The position numbers and the translations under genes were made by a program. A model generated the notes under the pieces. It saw only the letters and a program-made list of their open reading frames with translations. It was not told the origin of the DNA and did no database searches. From Candidatus Gastranaerophilales bacterium (GTDB taxonomy: Bacteria > Cyanobacteriota > Vampirovibrionia > Gastranaerophilales > Gastranaerophilaceae): 64,000 nucleotides of DNA. Positions 36,361-45,692 of this stretch are shown piece by piece. Within the stretch, counting starts at the first letter, position 1. The number at the start of each line of letters is the position of its first letter. The stretch lies in contig CALUVV010000001.1 of NCBI GenBank assembly GCA_944324305.1, forward strand, positions 332,651 to 396,650, read 5' to 3'.

Positions 36361-36389
36361 ATTATAAAGTATTTTTTTTAAAAATTCAA
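36361..36389 (-). promoter_or_regulatory. Promoter of locus E gene
   Basis: TTGAAT (36389-36384), 17 bp, TATAAT (36366-36361) on the minus strand, overlapping the last codons of yidD. Confidence 0.65.
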
Positions 36390-36592
36390 GGTACAGGATC
36401 ATACCCGCCTTCATGATATGGATGACACTTGCTAATTCTTTTTATACCAAGCCAACATCCCTTTTTAACACCGTATTTTTCTATAGCCTGACGGGTATAT
36501 TCCGAACAAGTAGGATAGAAACGGCATACTGCAGGAGTGTGTTTTGAAATTCTCTGATAGACTGAGATTAAAAATAATATAATCTGTTTCAT
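36386..36592 (-). CDS. yidD: Membrane protein insertion efficiency factor YidD
   Basis: 68 residues with the family core: amphipathic N-terminal helix, [30 protein letters not shown] and [20 protein letters not shown]. YidD assists YidC-dependent insertion of inner-membrane proteins. Usually found in the rnpA-yidC cluster; here it follows flhA by nine bases on the same strand, a displaced location. Confidence 0.93.
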   Translation of the reverse strand: MKQIILFLISVYQRISKHTPAVCRFYPTCSEYTRQAIEKYGVKKGCWLGIKRISKCHPYHEGGYDPVP

Positions 36593-36601
36593 ACTGTTCT
36601 G

Positions 36602-38713
36602 TTACTCCATAGCATATGATTCACCGATTGAATCTATTGCCTCAACTTTAATATCAGTAATCAATTCCGAATACGAAATTACCACAATAGTCGGAATATG
36701 ACGCTCAAGTAATTGATATAAAGGCAGGCGAATTCTCGGAGAACAAAGGATTACCGGCTGCTGTCCGCATGCCTGATGCGCTCTCATCAATGTTGTTGCG
36801 GTTGTTTCAATCAATTCCTGAACCTGCATAGGATTTAAAAGGAACATTGTACCGAGCTCTGTTCTCTGACAGCTGTCATCGAGTGTTTTTTCCCATTCGG
36901 GCGAAAGTGTCAGAGCATATAAAACTTTATCATCGCCGACATTGGACAAACAAATTTGACGCCCCAAAGCAGCCCTTAAACGTTCCGACAAAATGTCGGG
37001 TTCTTTTGAAAATCTTGCATAATCGCAAAGTCTTTCAAAAACAAATATAATATCTTTTATAGAAACTTTTTCACGTATTAAGTTAACAAATATTTTTCTC
37101 AAATCGCTTGTAGAAATGATTGTCGGAACAAGGTCATTTACGAGTGTCGGGTCTTGTGAGCGGACAAGTTCCATAAGTTTAAGAACATCTGTCTTTGTCA
37201 TAACCTCATCAACATGTTTTCTTACACATTCTTGCAGGTGCGTAACAATAACATCGGTAGAGTCAACGGCAGTAACGGAACGAGCCATTTTTGCATCCTC
37301 AGGAGAAATCCAGTATGCCTGTGTTTGATATGTCGGGTCAATACCTATAATTGCATCTTGCGGAACTTCTTTTTTCATTGCATCCCACTGGTCAGCAATA
37401 ACCATAAGTTTTCCCGGGTAAACATATCCCGTTGCAACAGTGTTTCCGCGGATAGAAATCATATATTCATTCGCATCAAGAGCTGATGAATCCATAATTC
37501 TTATGTTTGGCAGAATATAGCCGAGTTCATCGGTAACTCTTTGACGTAAAGCAGCGATTTTGGCAAGCAGCTGGCCTTCCTGATCAGGGTCGGCAATTAC
37601 AAGAAGATTTGAACCGACCTGTAAGCTTAAAACATCAACCCCTAAGCGTTCGTACATTCTGTTCGGGTTAACAAGATCCTGCATATTCTGGCGCACATTT
37701 TCCAATTGCCCCAATTGAGATTGAACATCCGCATTAATTAAAGTAGAGAAGCCTGCAACAAATAAACCGATTGCAAACAAACAGAACGGCAGGAAAGGAA
37801 GCCCCGTACCCTGCCAGAACCACGTATGCCCCGTAATTGCAAGGAAAAATAAGAATAAAGAAGCCAAAAATAATGCATTCGGCTTGCTTACGATTTGTCC
37901 CGTAACATCTGAACCTAAAGAATTAGCAGCAGAAGAACGGGTCATAAATACACCGGCAGCGATTGACATTAAAAGTGAAGGCAATTGAGATGCCAAACCG
38001 TCGCCGATTGTTAATATAGTATATTTGGAAACAGCGTCCGCAACAGGCATCTGGTTCATCAAACACCCTATGCATAAACCGCCGATAATATTAATTAACA
38101 CAATAATAATACCTGCAATGGTATCCCCTTTTACGAATTTCATAGCACCGTCCATGCTACCGAAAAGGTTTGATTCTCTTTGCAGGTCTTCACGTTTTTT
38201 AGTCGCTTCTTCAGGCGAAATTAAACCTGCGTTAAAATCCGCATCAATAGTCATCTGTTTACCGGGCATAGCGTCCAATGCGAAACGTGCGGCAACTTCG
38301 GCGATACGTTCGGCACCTTTTGTAATAACCATAAACTGCACAACCGTAATGATAAGGAAGATTACGCCGCCTACAATCATGTTCCCGCCGGTTACGAACG
38401 TTCCGAATGCGTGAATTACTTCACCCGCTTCACCCTTTGACAGAATAAGCCTTGTTGACGCAATTGACAATACCAGCCTGAACATTGTTCCGATAAGAAT
38501 AATAGACGGGAATGAAGCTAATTCCAATGTCTTTTTAACGTACAGAGAAATCATCAAAAGAACAACGCCCAGTGCAATATTTAAGCTTATGCAGAAGTTA
38601 ACAACCCAGTTCGGAAGCTCAACGAGCAACAGAACGATAAGCAATAATACAAATATTGCCATAAAAACTTCGCTTAAATTTGTTCCTCCGCCTTGTGCCT
38701 GTTCCTGTGCCAT
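36602..38713 (-). CDS. flhA: Flagellar/type III export gate protein FlhA
   Basis: 703 residues, the FHIPEP-family export gate. The first third has about eight membrane helices; the FHIPEP-type segment (RFALDAMPGKQMTIDADFNAG at about 140-160) is well conserved; the rest is the cytoplasmic ring-forming domain that docks chaperone-substrate complexes. Its ATG overlaps the stop of the fliH-like gene (TAATG). Together with fliE and fliF it marks a flagellar rather than virulence-type origin, although an injectisome-like use is not excluded. Confidence 0.93.
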   Translation of the reverse strand: MAQEQAQGGGTNLSEVFMAIFVLLLIVLLLVELPNWVVNFCISLNIALGVVLLMISLYVKKTLELASFPSIILIGTMFRLVLSIASTRLILSKGEAGEVIHAFGTFVTGGNMIVGGVIFLIITVVQFMVITKGAERIAEVAARFALDAMPGKQMTIDADFNAGLISPEEATKKREDLQRESNLFGSMDGAMKFVKGDTIAGIIIVLINIIGGLCIGCLMNQMPVADAVSKYTILTIGDGLASQLPSLLMSIAAGVFMTRSSAANSLGSDVTGQIVSKPNALFLASLFLFFLAITGHTWFWQGTGLPFLPFCLFAIGLFVAGFSTLINADVQSQLGQLENVRQNMQDLVNPNRMYERLGVDVLSLQVGSNLLVIADPDQEGQLLAKIAALRQRVTDELGYILPNIRIMDSSALDANEYMISIRGNTVATGYVYPGKLMVIADQWDAMKKEVPQDAIIGIDPTYQTQAYWISPEDAKMARSVTAVDSTDVIVTHLQECVRKHVDEVMTKTDVLKLMELVRSQDPTLVNDLVPTIISTSDLRKIFVNLIREKVSIKDIIFVFERLCDYARFSKEPDILSERLRAALGRQICLSNVGDDKVLYALTLSPEWEKTLDDSCQRTELGTMFLLNPMQVQELIETTATTLMRAHQACGQQPVILCSPRIRLPLYQLLERHIPTIVVISYSELITDIKVEAIDSIGESYAME

Positions 38714-39408
38714 TAAATTTCTTTCAGAGCCTCGCTTATTACTGCCAATTGAGTTTCAATTGTCGCATCTATCACACCGTTAGTGGTCGTAACCATACAA
38801 CCGCCTTCCATTATTGTTTCATCGGGTACAATAAGCACCTTAGCTTCAAGTCCGACGTTGTTCATTACTTCGGGAATTTCCGCTTTTAACAAAGACACCT
38901 GAACAGGGTTTACCCTCAATGTAATCTTTGTTTCTTCTTTTGACAAGCCCTTCAATATTTCCGTAATATTATCGAGGATAATTGTCGGATCTTGCTGTAA
39001 TTCTTTTTTAATAATTTTTTGTGCAATTTCAACACTTATTTCCATAATGTCGGGAGCTATGTATTCAAATACTTCCTGCTTTGCGGAAAGAAATGCTGTT
39101 ATCGCATTTTTTACGTCTTCCAAATCCGCGCGAGCCTGCGACAAACCGTCCTGATAACCTTCTTTTGCGGCAGCTTCTTTAATATTTTGAGCTTCTTCTC
39201 TGGCACGCGAAATAAGGTTTCTGTCATCAATTCTCCTGAAACCTCTTCTTCTGTCGCCGCGTCTGCGTTCCTGACGCTGTTTAAAGTCTATGTTGTCAAG
39301 GTTAAAAAGGTCAATCTTATCTTCTTCAACCCTGACTTCAGGTTCTTTTTCAACCTGTTGTTGTGAAATTTCCTCCGCCGGTCTGCCGGATTTCTTTTTG
39401 ATAATCAT
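38713..39408 (-). CDS. fliH: FliH/YscL-type stator protein of the export ATPase
   Basis: 231 residues: low-complexity charged N-terminus with an Arg-rich patch (QERRRGDRRRGFRR), a central coiled coil (about 75-105) and a C-terminal domain with EIAQKIIKKEL and ILKGLSKEETKITLRVNP, the FliH/HrpE/V-ATPase E pattern. FliH holds the FliI ATPase; fliI is not in the window. The position between the fliG-like gene and flhA supports the call, as family identity is modest. Confidence 0.78.
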   Translation of the reverse strand: MIIKKKSGRPAEEISQQQVEKEPEVRVEEDKIDLFNLDNIDFKQRQERRRGDRRRGFRRIDDRNLISRAREEAQNIKEAAAKEGYQDGLSQARADLEDVKNAITAFLSAKQEVFEYIAPDIMEISVEIAQKIIKKELQQDPTIILDNITEILKGLSKEETKITLRVNPVQVSLLKAEIPEVMNNVGLEAKVLIVPDETIMEGGCMVTTTNGVIDATIETQLAVISEALKEI

Positions 39409-39419
39409 GATTAATTTTA

Positions 39420-40439
39420 TTATACACTATCTTCAAGGTGTGTGGCAATAATATTTGCAACTTTCGGTGGAATTTCATAATATTCTCCCTCTAAAGCGCT
39501 GAATACAAACTTTTTCACCTTTGAACGTTCGAGCCTTAATGTTTGTTCTAATTGTGATTTATCTAAATATTGTGAAACATTTTGAATTTTATTTAAAATT
39601 CTTGAAGGGGTAACATTTTGATTTCCTTTCGGAATACTTGTTTTAATTTCCTGCAGACATCTCAGCGCGGCACCTGCGTCAACTTTTGAACCGAGATCAG
39701 GCATTCCCATAAATTTAATAACTGACTGTGCATCATCAGGATTAAATTTATTTAAAATTGTCTGCACCTTTTCCTGTTTCATCTTTTGGAAGAGCATTGC
39801 AAGTGTAGCAAGTTTCAAAACTTTAGCATCAGCTCCGAGAGGTGCCGGTCCTGCAGGCATTGCAGCTCCGCCGTTTTGCGGAACGGGCATTCCTGCTGCC
39901 TGTGCTTGTGCCTGAGCCTGTGCTTGCGCTTGTTCAGCCTGAGCCTGCTGCTGCATCATTGCATCTATATTTGATTGGCTTGCGGCTTGCTCCATCAAAC
40001 CTTCATCAATCAAATTTTTATCTTTTAATTCGGCAATGCAGTCAAGATATGTCTTTTTTACGTGGTGTTCTATTAACTGCAGGCACTGGTCCTGAGGCAA
40101 TCCCTGATGAAAAGCGTTTTTTGCGATTTCAAAAATTGTAAATGCAATTTTCTGCATAATAGGATCCCAGTACTGCTGAGGGATGCCCGAGCGAATTAAG
40201 TCAACAGACTTGTGAAAAGACCATTCCGCAATAATTTGCGTAATCATTACGGCCTGGTCAAGGTTAAATCCGAGTGATTCATCATCATATAATGCCTGAC
40301 CCGCTACAGTTGAAAAATTTAATAAGGTATTTGCAACATAGTTTTCCTGATTATCGTTAAAATCAGGAGGAATAAGCTCCAGTGCCTGCTGAGCCAAGTT
40401 TTGTGCAAAACCTTTATAATCAAATCCTTGTATTGCCAT
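39420..40439 (-). CDS. Divergent FliG-like switch/export protein
   Basis: 339 residues directly after fliF (seven-base gap), where fliG normally lies, and close to FliG length (about 330-340). The helical N-terminal half is followed by a Gln/Ala linker (QAEQAQAQAQAQAQAA) and a segment resembling the FliG middle domain (KQEKVQTILNKFNPDDAQSVIKFMG). The charged C-terminal motif that contacts the stator is not evident. Either a highly diverged FliG or a replacement of it; structure comparison would decide. Confidence 0.55.
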   Translation of the reverse strand: MAIQGFDYKGFAQNLAQQALELIPPDFNDNQENYVANTLLNFSTVAGQALYDDESLGFNLDQAVMITQIIAEWSFHKSVDLIRSGIPQQYWDPIMQKIAFTIFEIAKNAFHQGLPQDQCLQLIEHHVKKTYLDCIAELKDKNLIDEGLMEQAASQSNIDAMMQQQAQAEQAQAQAQAQAQAAGMPVPQNGGAAMPAGPAPLGADAKVLKLATLAMLFQKMKQEKVQTILNKFNPDDAQSVIKFMGMPDLGSKVDAGAALRCLQEIKTSIPKGNQNVTPSRILNKIQNVSQYLDKSQLEQTLRLERSKVKKFVFSALEGEYYEIPPKVANIIATHLEDSV

Positions 40440-40446
40440 TTTTTAT

Positions 40447-42117
40447 TTAACCCTGTTCTATCCAGCTTTTAATCTTTTCACCCGCTTCTTCATCATCAGC
40501 ATCAGAAAGTTCTGCAGAAAGGTTTGATAAAGTATCTGCGAGTTGTGCAGGATTTTGCTGCTGAATGTATCCTCTTTGCTGCTGTTCAACAAGCCCCTGT
40601 GCAAGCTCTGACTGTCTTTCCGTCAATTGTGCAGCTCTTTGAGATATATCAGACAATTGCTGTTCCTGTTGAGCTGTTTTTTGTCTTAGCATTTCAACTT
40701 CCCGTCTGTTCGCTTCCTGAACCTGCTGAACTTTATTTGAAACAGCTTTAAATACAATTATTAAACCGATTGCGCTGAGGGCAATTGCAAGCCACCACGG
40801 GTTGCCTGTTTCATCAGGTTTCGGAAGATTTGCGGGTCTGTCCGATGCAAGGTAAGGATCTGTTGAATCTGAAAATGCAATTGAAACATTTTCGGGATTA
40901 ACTTTCGGACTTGCAGCTTTTGCAATCAATTCTTTCAATTCTTCAAGAGTTGTGTTTGCAGGGAGTGAGTTTTTATCAAGAGTTACGGCAATTGAAATAT
41001 CTTCAACCACACCCGGTTTAATATACTCATTTGTCTGAGTTTTGGTAACACCGTATTGTGTTTCTCTTGCAGTACGTGAATAATTTCTGTTCTGGCTTGA
41101 ATCAGATGAGCCGTTTGGCAAGCCGTTCGGAAGATATACGCTTACGGCATTAACATTTCTGTTAGTGTCATTTGTTCTGTCGCCCAAACCTTCGGAAAAA
41201 GTTTGTTCGGTAACTGAAGCTTTTCTGTTCGGGTCGTAATCAATCGTATATTTTTCAACAGGAGCCTGTCTTAAAAATGTGCTTACGGTTGCTACGTAGT
41301 TTCCCTGTCCGATAAGTCTGTCCAGCTGCTGATTAACTTTAGCTGTCATATATTTATCGTTTTCTTCCAGCCTTTGCAGCATCTCATCTTCCGCATCCAT
41401 AATACTGTGGTATGTATTACCGTTCGTATCTGTAATCGCTATATTTTCAGCGGTTAATCCCGTAACGCTGCCGAGTAAAAGGTTAGTTATTGCTTTAACT
41501 TTCAACTGGTCTAATTTTGTTGCATCTTTTGCCAGAGTAATCTGTACGGTTGCCGTTACAGGTTTTTGCATTGATGTGAACATTGTCTGTTCGGGAATAG
41601 AGATAAATACGGAAGCATTATCAACACCGTCAATTCTTCTGATAAGCCTTGAAAGTTCGCCGTTAATAGCGCGTGAAAGTCTGATTTTTTTATCTTCTTT
41701 TGTAGATGTAAAGTCGCCTTTGTCAAATATTTCAAGTCCGACGTTCTGATCCATAAGGCCGCTTTGAACAATTTGGATTAATGCTAAATCTCTGTCAGTT
41801 GTGTAGCAAGCTTTTCTGCCTGTTTTACAGTCGCCTTTTTTCAAATATAAAATTGATTTTGTACCGTCAAGTCTTCTGCTGACAACAATATCGTATTTTG
41901 CAAGAAGTGCTTGTATTTCAATTGCTTTACCGGCATTATCCGTTGTTAAGAGGTCAACGTTTTCCTTTAACGGTTCTCCCGTAATTTCCGTACCGTTAGA
42001 AGGTTTGTTGGATGAACTTACAATACCTATTGTTACAAACAGTGCAAGCACTAAAACTAATGCACCGATTATTCCGTATAATAAAGGTTTATTTTCAAGT
42101 ATCTTCTGAAAGTCCAT
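40447..42117 (-). CDS. fliF: Flagellar MS-ring protein FliF
   Basis: 556 residues with an N-terminal membrane helix (about 13-33), ring-building motifs (ALLAKYDIVVS, GELSRLIRRIDGVDNASVFISIPE, typical of the YscJ/FliF domain), a middle FliF_C region, a second membrane helix (about 440-460) and a C-terminal Gln-rich coiled coil that binds FliG. An inserted Cys pair (KKGDCKTGRKACYTTD, about 93-108) is unusual and may form a disulfide on the periplasmic side. Part of the fliE-flhA operon. Confidence 0.9.
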   Translation of the reverse strand: MDFQKILENKPLLYGIIGALVLVLALFVTIGIVSSSNKPSNGTEITGEPLKENVDLLTTDNAGKAIEIQALLAKYDIVVSRRLDGTKSILYLKKGDCKTGRKACYTTDRDLALIQIVQSGLMDQNVGLEIFDKGDFTSTKEDKKIRLSRAINGELSRLIRRIDGVDNASVFISIPEQTMFTSMQKPVTATVQITLAKDATKLDQLKVKAITNLLLGSVTGLTAENIAITDTNGNTYHSIMDAEDEMLQRLEENDKYMTAKVNQQLDRLIGQGNYVATVSTFLRQAPVEKYTIDYDPNRKASVTEQTFSEGLGDRTNDTNRNVNAVSVYLPNGLPNGSSDSSQNRNYSRTARETQYGVTKTQTNEYIKPGVVEDISIAVTLDKNSLPANTTLEELKELIAKAASPKVNPENVSIAFSDSTDPYLASDRPANLPKPDETGNPWWLAIALSAIGLIIVFKAVSNKVQQVQEANRREVEMLRQKTAQQEQQLSDISQRAAQLTERQSELAQGLVEQQQRGYIQQQNPAQLADTLSNLSAELSDADDEEAGEKIKSWIEQG

Positions 42118-42187
42118 TCTCCATCCTCTTTACAAGATATTTTGCAGCCCTTGTCTGTTTTTTTAATTTTCCTAATCTTAACTTATT

Positions 42188-42529
42188 TTACACCTGAATT
42201 TGCATAACTTTGTCATACGCTTGTATGACTTTTCCCGTAAGCTGTGTTGCAACGTTAATACTTATTTCGGATTTTGCCATTGCTGTCATAACGTCGTGAA
42301 TATCAACATTGCCGCTTCCTGACATTACATCCTTTAAAAGATTGTCAGGTGCATTCAATTCTGTATTAAGGTTTTCAACCAAACCCGACATCACCTGTTT
42401 AAAATCCGGAGATGCTTTATCTTCAACCCTTGACATTCTGGCGGAAGGCATATTTCCTAACCCTGTATCGAGTTTTGTGTGTTGAATTCTGCCTGCCAGA
42501 TCGTATTGAGGATAAAAGCTGTCGTACAT
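42188..42529 (-). CDS. fliE: Flagellar hook-basal body protein FliE
   Basis: 113 residues from the ATG at 42529 (AGGAAATT upstream); an in-frame ATG at 42556 lacks a binding site. The C-terminal half DIHDVMTAMAKSEISINVATQ then KVIQAYDKVMQIQV matches the FliE signature; the N-terminus is disordered. FliE connects the MS ring to the rod. It heads the operon fliE-fliF-fliG-like-fliH-flhA. Rod, hook and filament genes are not in the window. Confidence 0.87.
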   Translation of the reverse strand: MYDSFYPQYDLAGRIQHTKLDTGLGNMPSARMSRVEDKASPDFKQVMSGLVENLNTELNAPDNLLKDVMSGSGNVDIHDVMTAMAKSEISINVATQLTGKVIQAYDKVMQIQV

Positions 42530-42694
42530 AATTTCCTGCCTTTCTATATTTATCATATCGTATATTTTTTAAATTTATACATCTGACAGGCAAAAAATCA
42601 TTCAAATTCAGTAGATAAACAGCCGAATTTAAGCCAAACTTACTACCTGTCTTTGCATGGCTTTAATGATTTTTTCCGAAAAATCAAGTATATG

Positions 42695-43416
42695 CTATTT
42701 TCCACCCTTCCAGAATGCAGGTTCATATAACGCCTTATAAGTGCATCCGAAGCCGTTATTTGAAGATTTATTCGTTAATGAACAATAACTGCTGTCCTGC
42801 CAATATGTCCCTTCAGCCCCGGCTGGAAGCAGTTTTCCGTTCTCATTAAGTTCAAACGTAAATACATCCCTGCCCAGTTGATTAGGCCTTTTTGCATAAC
42901 CGTTTACATCTACGGAAACAAAAATTAAAGGCGAATTTCCACTGTTTTCAAAAAAATACATCATTCCGTCCATAACTATATATTGTCCGTCATCCATTTC
43001 AGTACCGTTAGCTTTTATATTTCCCAAATAATTTTTATACGGTGAATTAGAGCCCGAACCATATGAAGAATTGTACACACAAGCAGTATTCTCCGTGCCC
43101 TTTCCGCAATCAACTGCACCAATAAAATAAGGCATTATAGCTTTCTTGAATGCTCCTGCTTCTCCGTTAAAAGTAGAACTGGCAGGTAATTCCCCGCTAT
43201 CCTTCTGGTACATTAGCAAAGCTTGCTGTAATACGGAATATGCCTTTTTTAAGGCTTCCTGACGTTCTTTTTTTTCTGTATTATTAATTACGGCAGGGAT
43301 TGTCATTGCGGCAACCACGCCGATTATACCTAAAGTGACAAGTACTTCGGCAAGTGTAAATGCAGGAGCTGAGCTTAAATTATGCCCCCCCCCCGAGAAA
43401 TACTAAACATTTTCAT
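42695..43416 (-). CDS. Prepilin-like protein with G10 tract; out of frame as read (locus F)
   Basis: AAAGGAGC and ATG at 43416 start MKMFSISR, then G10 (43385-43394). Ten G gives GGC ATA ATT TAA (13 residues); eleven G reads RGGGHNLSSAPA into FTLAEVLVTLGIIGVVAAM. The globular domain has Cys pairs and FVSVDVNGYAKRPNQLGRDVF. The tract and its downstream flank are identical to locus I. It lies downstream of locus G on the same strand, mirroring the A/B pair. Confidence 0.8.
43385..43394 (-). repeat. G10 homopolymer switch, locus F
   Basis: Ten G on the coding strand followed by CATAATTTAAGCTCAGCTCC, identical to locus I. The zero frame stops at the TAA. Confidence 0.85.
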
Positions 43417-43443
43417 AATTCGCTCCTTTCTATTATATTGTTT

Positions 43444-43472
43444 ATTTTAACAAATGTTTTTTTATTTGTAAA
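43444..43472 (-). promoter_or_regulatory. Promoter of locus F gene
   Basis: TTTACA (43472-43467), 17 bp, TAAAAT (43449-43444) on the minus strand. Confidence 0.65.
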
Positions 43473-43478
43473 GGGAAA

Positions 43479-43500
43479 GGCACCGACCCAAGTCGATGCC
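43479..43500 (-). terminator. Terminator after locus G gene
   Basis: GGCACCGAC pairs with GTCGATGCC (one mismatch-wobble), loop CCAA, followed by a CCTTTCCCTTT stretch on the minus strand. Homologous to 19656-19677. Confidence 0.7.
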
Positions 43501-43543
43501 GTGTCTAACTCATTTATATTTGTGATACTATTGAACAATGGAG

Positions 43544-45546
43544 TTAGAAGAAAAACTTTACAGGCTGGATCTGTTTTACCCGGCAGAAACTGTTTATGTT
43601 ACTTGTGCAGTCACTTGCTTGTGTGTAAGAAGTGCCGTTTTTACAATAAGGAGTATTTGAACCAACATAACCGGCGATACAAGCCCCTTCCTTAAACGGA
43701 ACACTCTTAGCCAGCCACCTTGTACTACGTTTTCCGCTTGCGTAATTTTCATTCTCGACGCTTACCTGTAGATGACGAACACTGTCGCCGCCCGAACCGT
43801 TTGGATTTGCGTTATGGTCATATGCAGGAATAATTTTACCCGATAACGTAATGTAGAAAGGATAAACATCACTCCACAATTGGGAATCGCCTTTGGCGCC
43901 GTCAATATCTACATAGACTGTGTAGCCGTATGAATTAGTATTAGGTACGCCGTCATAGACACCGCCCTGAGTATTATTGGCTAACATGGATATTGCACCT
44001 GCATCAGTATGCATATTATAAATTTGCAAACCGTTACGAAGAGTGATATCAGGTGTTTTGCCGGAAAAGTCGGTTGTGCCATTACTGATTACACTGCCGC
44101 TGCAAACGCTGCTCCCGCTCATAATATTGGCATGGCGTTCAAATAATTTACAGAAATTCATGCCTTTACGGGGCAATGTTCGAGGAGACGGAATACATTT
44201 ACATTGTTCCTCACTCCATTCATAGGTCTCGTCACTACAGGTGCGAGAATAACCGGGAATAGTAGATAAACCGTTCTCATAATCACATATCTCATCACAG
44301 GCTAAATTCGATGGACAGTCACTTACGCAATTACAACTGCTGTTTAAATGAGAGCCGGAAGTACAAGTTTTTGCGGAGCCTTCCAGACGGCAGCTTGTGG
44401 AATTCCAACTTTGACCGCAAGGAATACTTGAAGGCACATTAGTACAAGAAGGACAATCTGATTGACTGGAGGCTTTGCTGCCATCCCAGCAAGTTACATA
44501 TGAATTGCATTCGGATTCATTATGAACAACACTTCCGTCCCAACAGGTGACTTTTGCGGGACAATTGGATGAACTGGTAGCGTAACTGCCATCCCAACAA
44601 CTTATCTTAGGGGGACAGTCTGAGGAATTATCTGCTGTACTCCCGTCCCAGCAGCTTACTTTATCTTTTACACAACTGCAGGTTTTACTGTCAAGAGTAT
44701 AACCTCCGCTGCAAGTTCTTGTACAAACACAATTACAGCTTCCGTCCAAACTGTAACCGTCACTGCAGCTTTTAGGACTGCCTGTCAAACTGCAGCTGTT
44801 TTCATCCCAGCTCTGACCGCAAGGGATTGTTGAGGGTTTATTTGTACAGGGTAATTTCTCACAAAAGCATCCCAAACTGTTCAGTTTATAACCGCTGCCG
44901 CAGCTGCGGGTACATTTACAAGTGCAACTGCTCTTGTCCAAGGTGAAACCGCTGCTGCAAGTCTTAGTACAACTGCTGCCGCCACCGCTCTGCTTTACGC
45001 ACTGACATATCGGTTCAATCAAAATATAACCGCTTCCGCAAGTTTTGTTACAGGTACTGCCTGAGATTGGAGTACAACAGGTAAAACAACCACTGCCTTC
45101 AATGTGAGATGATGAAGAACACCACTGTCCTCCACGGCTTGTACAACCCCATTCATATTGGGTACCGTCAGCAGATAACCGTGCACAGTTTGCAAATGCC
45201 GGCTGTGACCATAAATCACGATATATACGAAGAATATTATTTTTTATATAAGCTGTATAATGGAATTCGTTTTTTTGTAAAGCCTGCTTATATTCAGGAT
45301 CTTGAGGGTCCCAGTCCGCAAGCATTTCGGTCGAGATAGACCGCAATGTTGAATAAGCGTTGTAATAAGTATAGGATACTATATTATCCAATTTAGCTTT
45401 GGTTATACCGATTGTTACAGCTACTACTACTGCAATAATCAGCATTACCACAATTATTTCAGCTAATGTGTAACCCAAAAACCTTGATATCGGAGCATTT
45501 AGGATGCCCCCCCCCCGCAAAACATGCGGCTGATAATCTTTTTCAT
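43544..45546 (-). CDS. Long Cys-rich prepilin-like protein with G10 tract; out of frame as read (locus G)
   Basis: ATG at 45546 (AAGGAGC upstream) begins MKKIISRMFC, then G10 (45507-45516). Ten G gives GCA TCC TAA (15 residues); eleven G reads GGGGILNAPISRFLGYTLAEI and a prepilin helix (IVVMLIIAVVVAVTIG). About 350 residues of Cys-rich repeats follow: CNKTCGSGY-type units, then four CWDGS units of about 17 residues, then CTNVPSSIPCGQS. The 220-residue C-terminal domain is almost the same as in locus B. It is roughly 160 residues longer than B, through extra Cys-repeat units. Probably a surface adhesin on the pilus. Confidence 0.78.
45507..45516 (-). repeat. G10 homopolymer switch, locus G
   Basis: Ten G on the coding strand after codon 10; the zero frame ends at TAA three codons past the tract. 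Confidence 0.85.
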
Positions 45547-45579
45547 ATAATTGCTCCTTATGCTCTATAGTACTTATTC

Positions 45580-45608
45580 AGTATAACATATTATTTCAGT
45601 TTTTTCAA
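45580..45608 (-). promoter_or_regulatory. Promoter of locus G gene
   Basis: TTGAAA (45608-45603), 17 bp, TATACT (45585-45580) on the minus strand; same boxes as locus B. Confidence 0.65.
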
Positions 45609-45692
45609 TGGTTTATATTTGATATTTGTACAGAGATATGTTTGTGTTAAAATCATATTATATGAACTTTACAACTAAAAAGGAAGTATAAA

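Noticed and set aside
36847..38414. Open frames on the plus strand inside flhA
   Set aside because: They are antisense to a well-supported gene, have no binding sites and no recognisable protein features.
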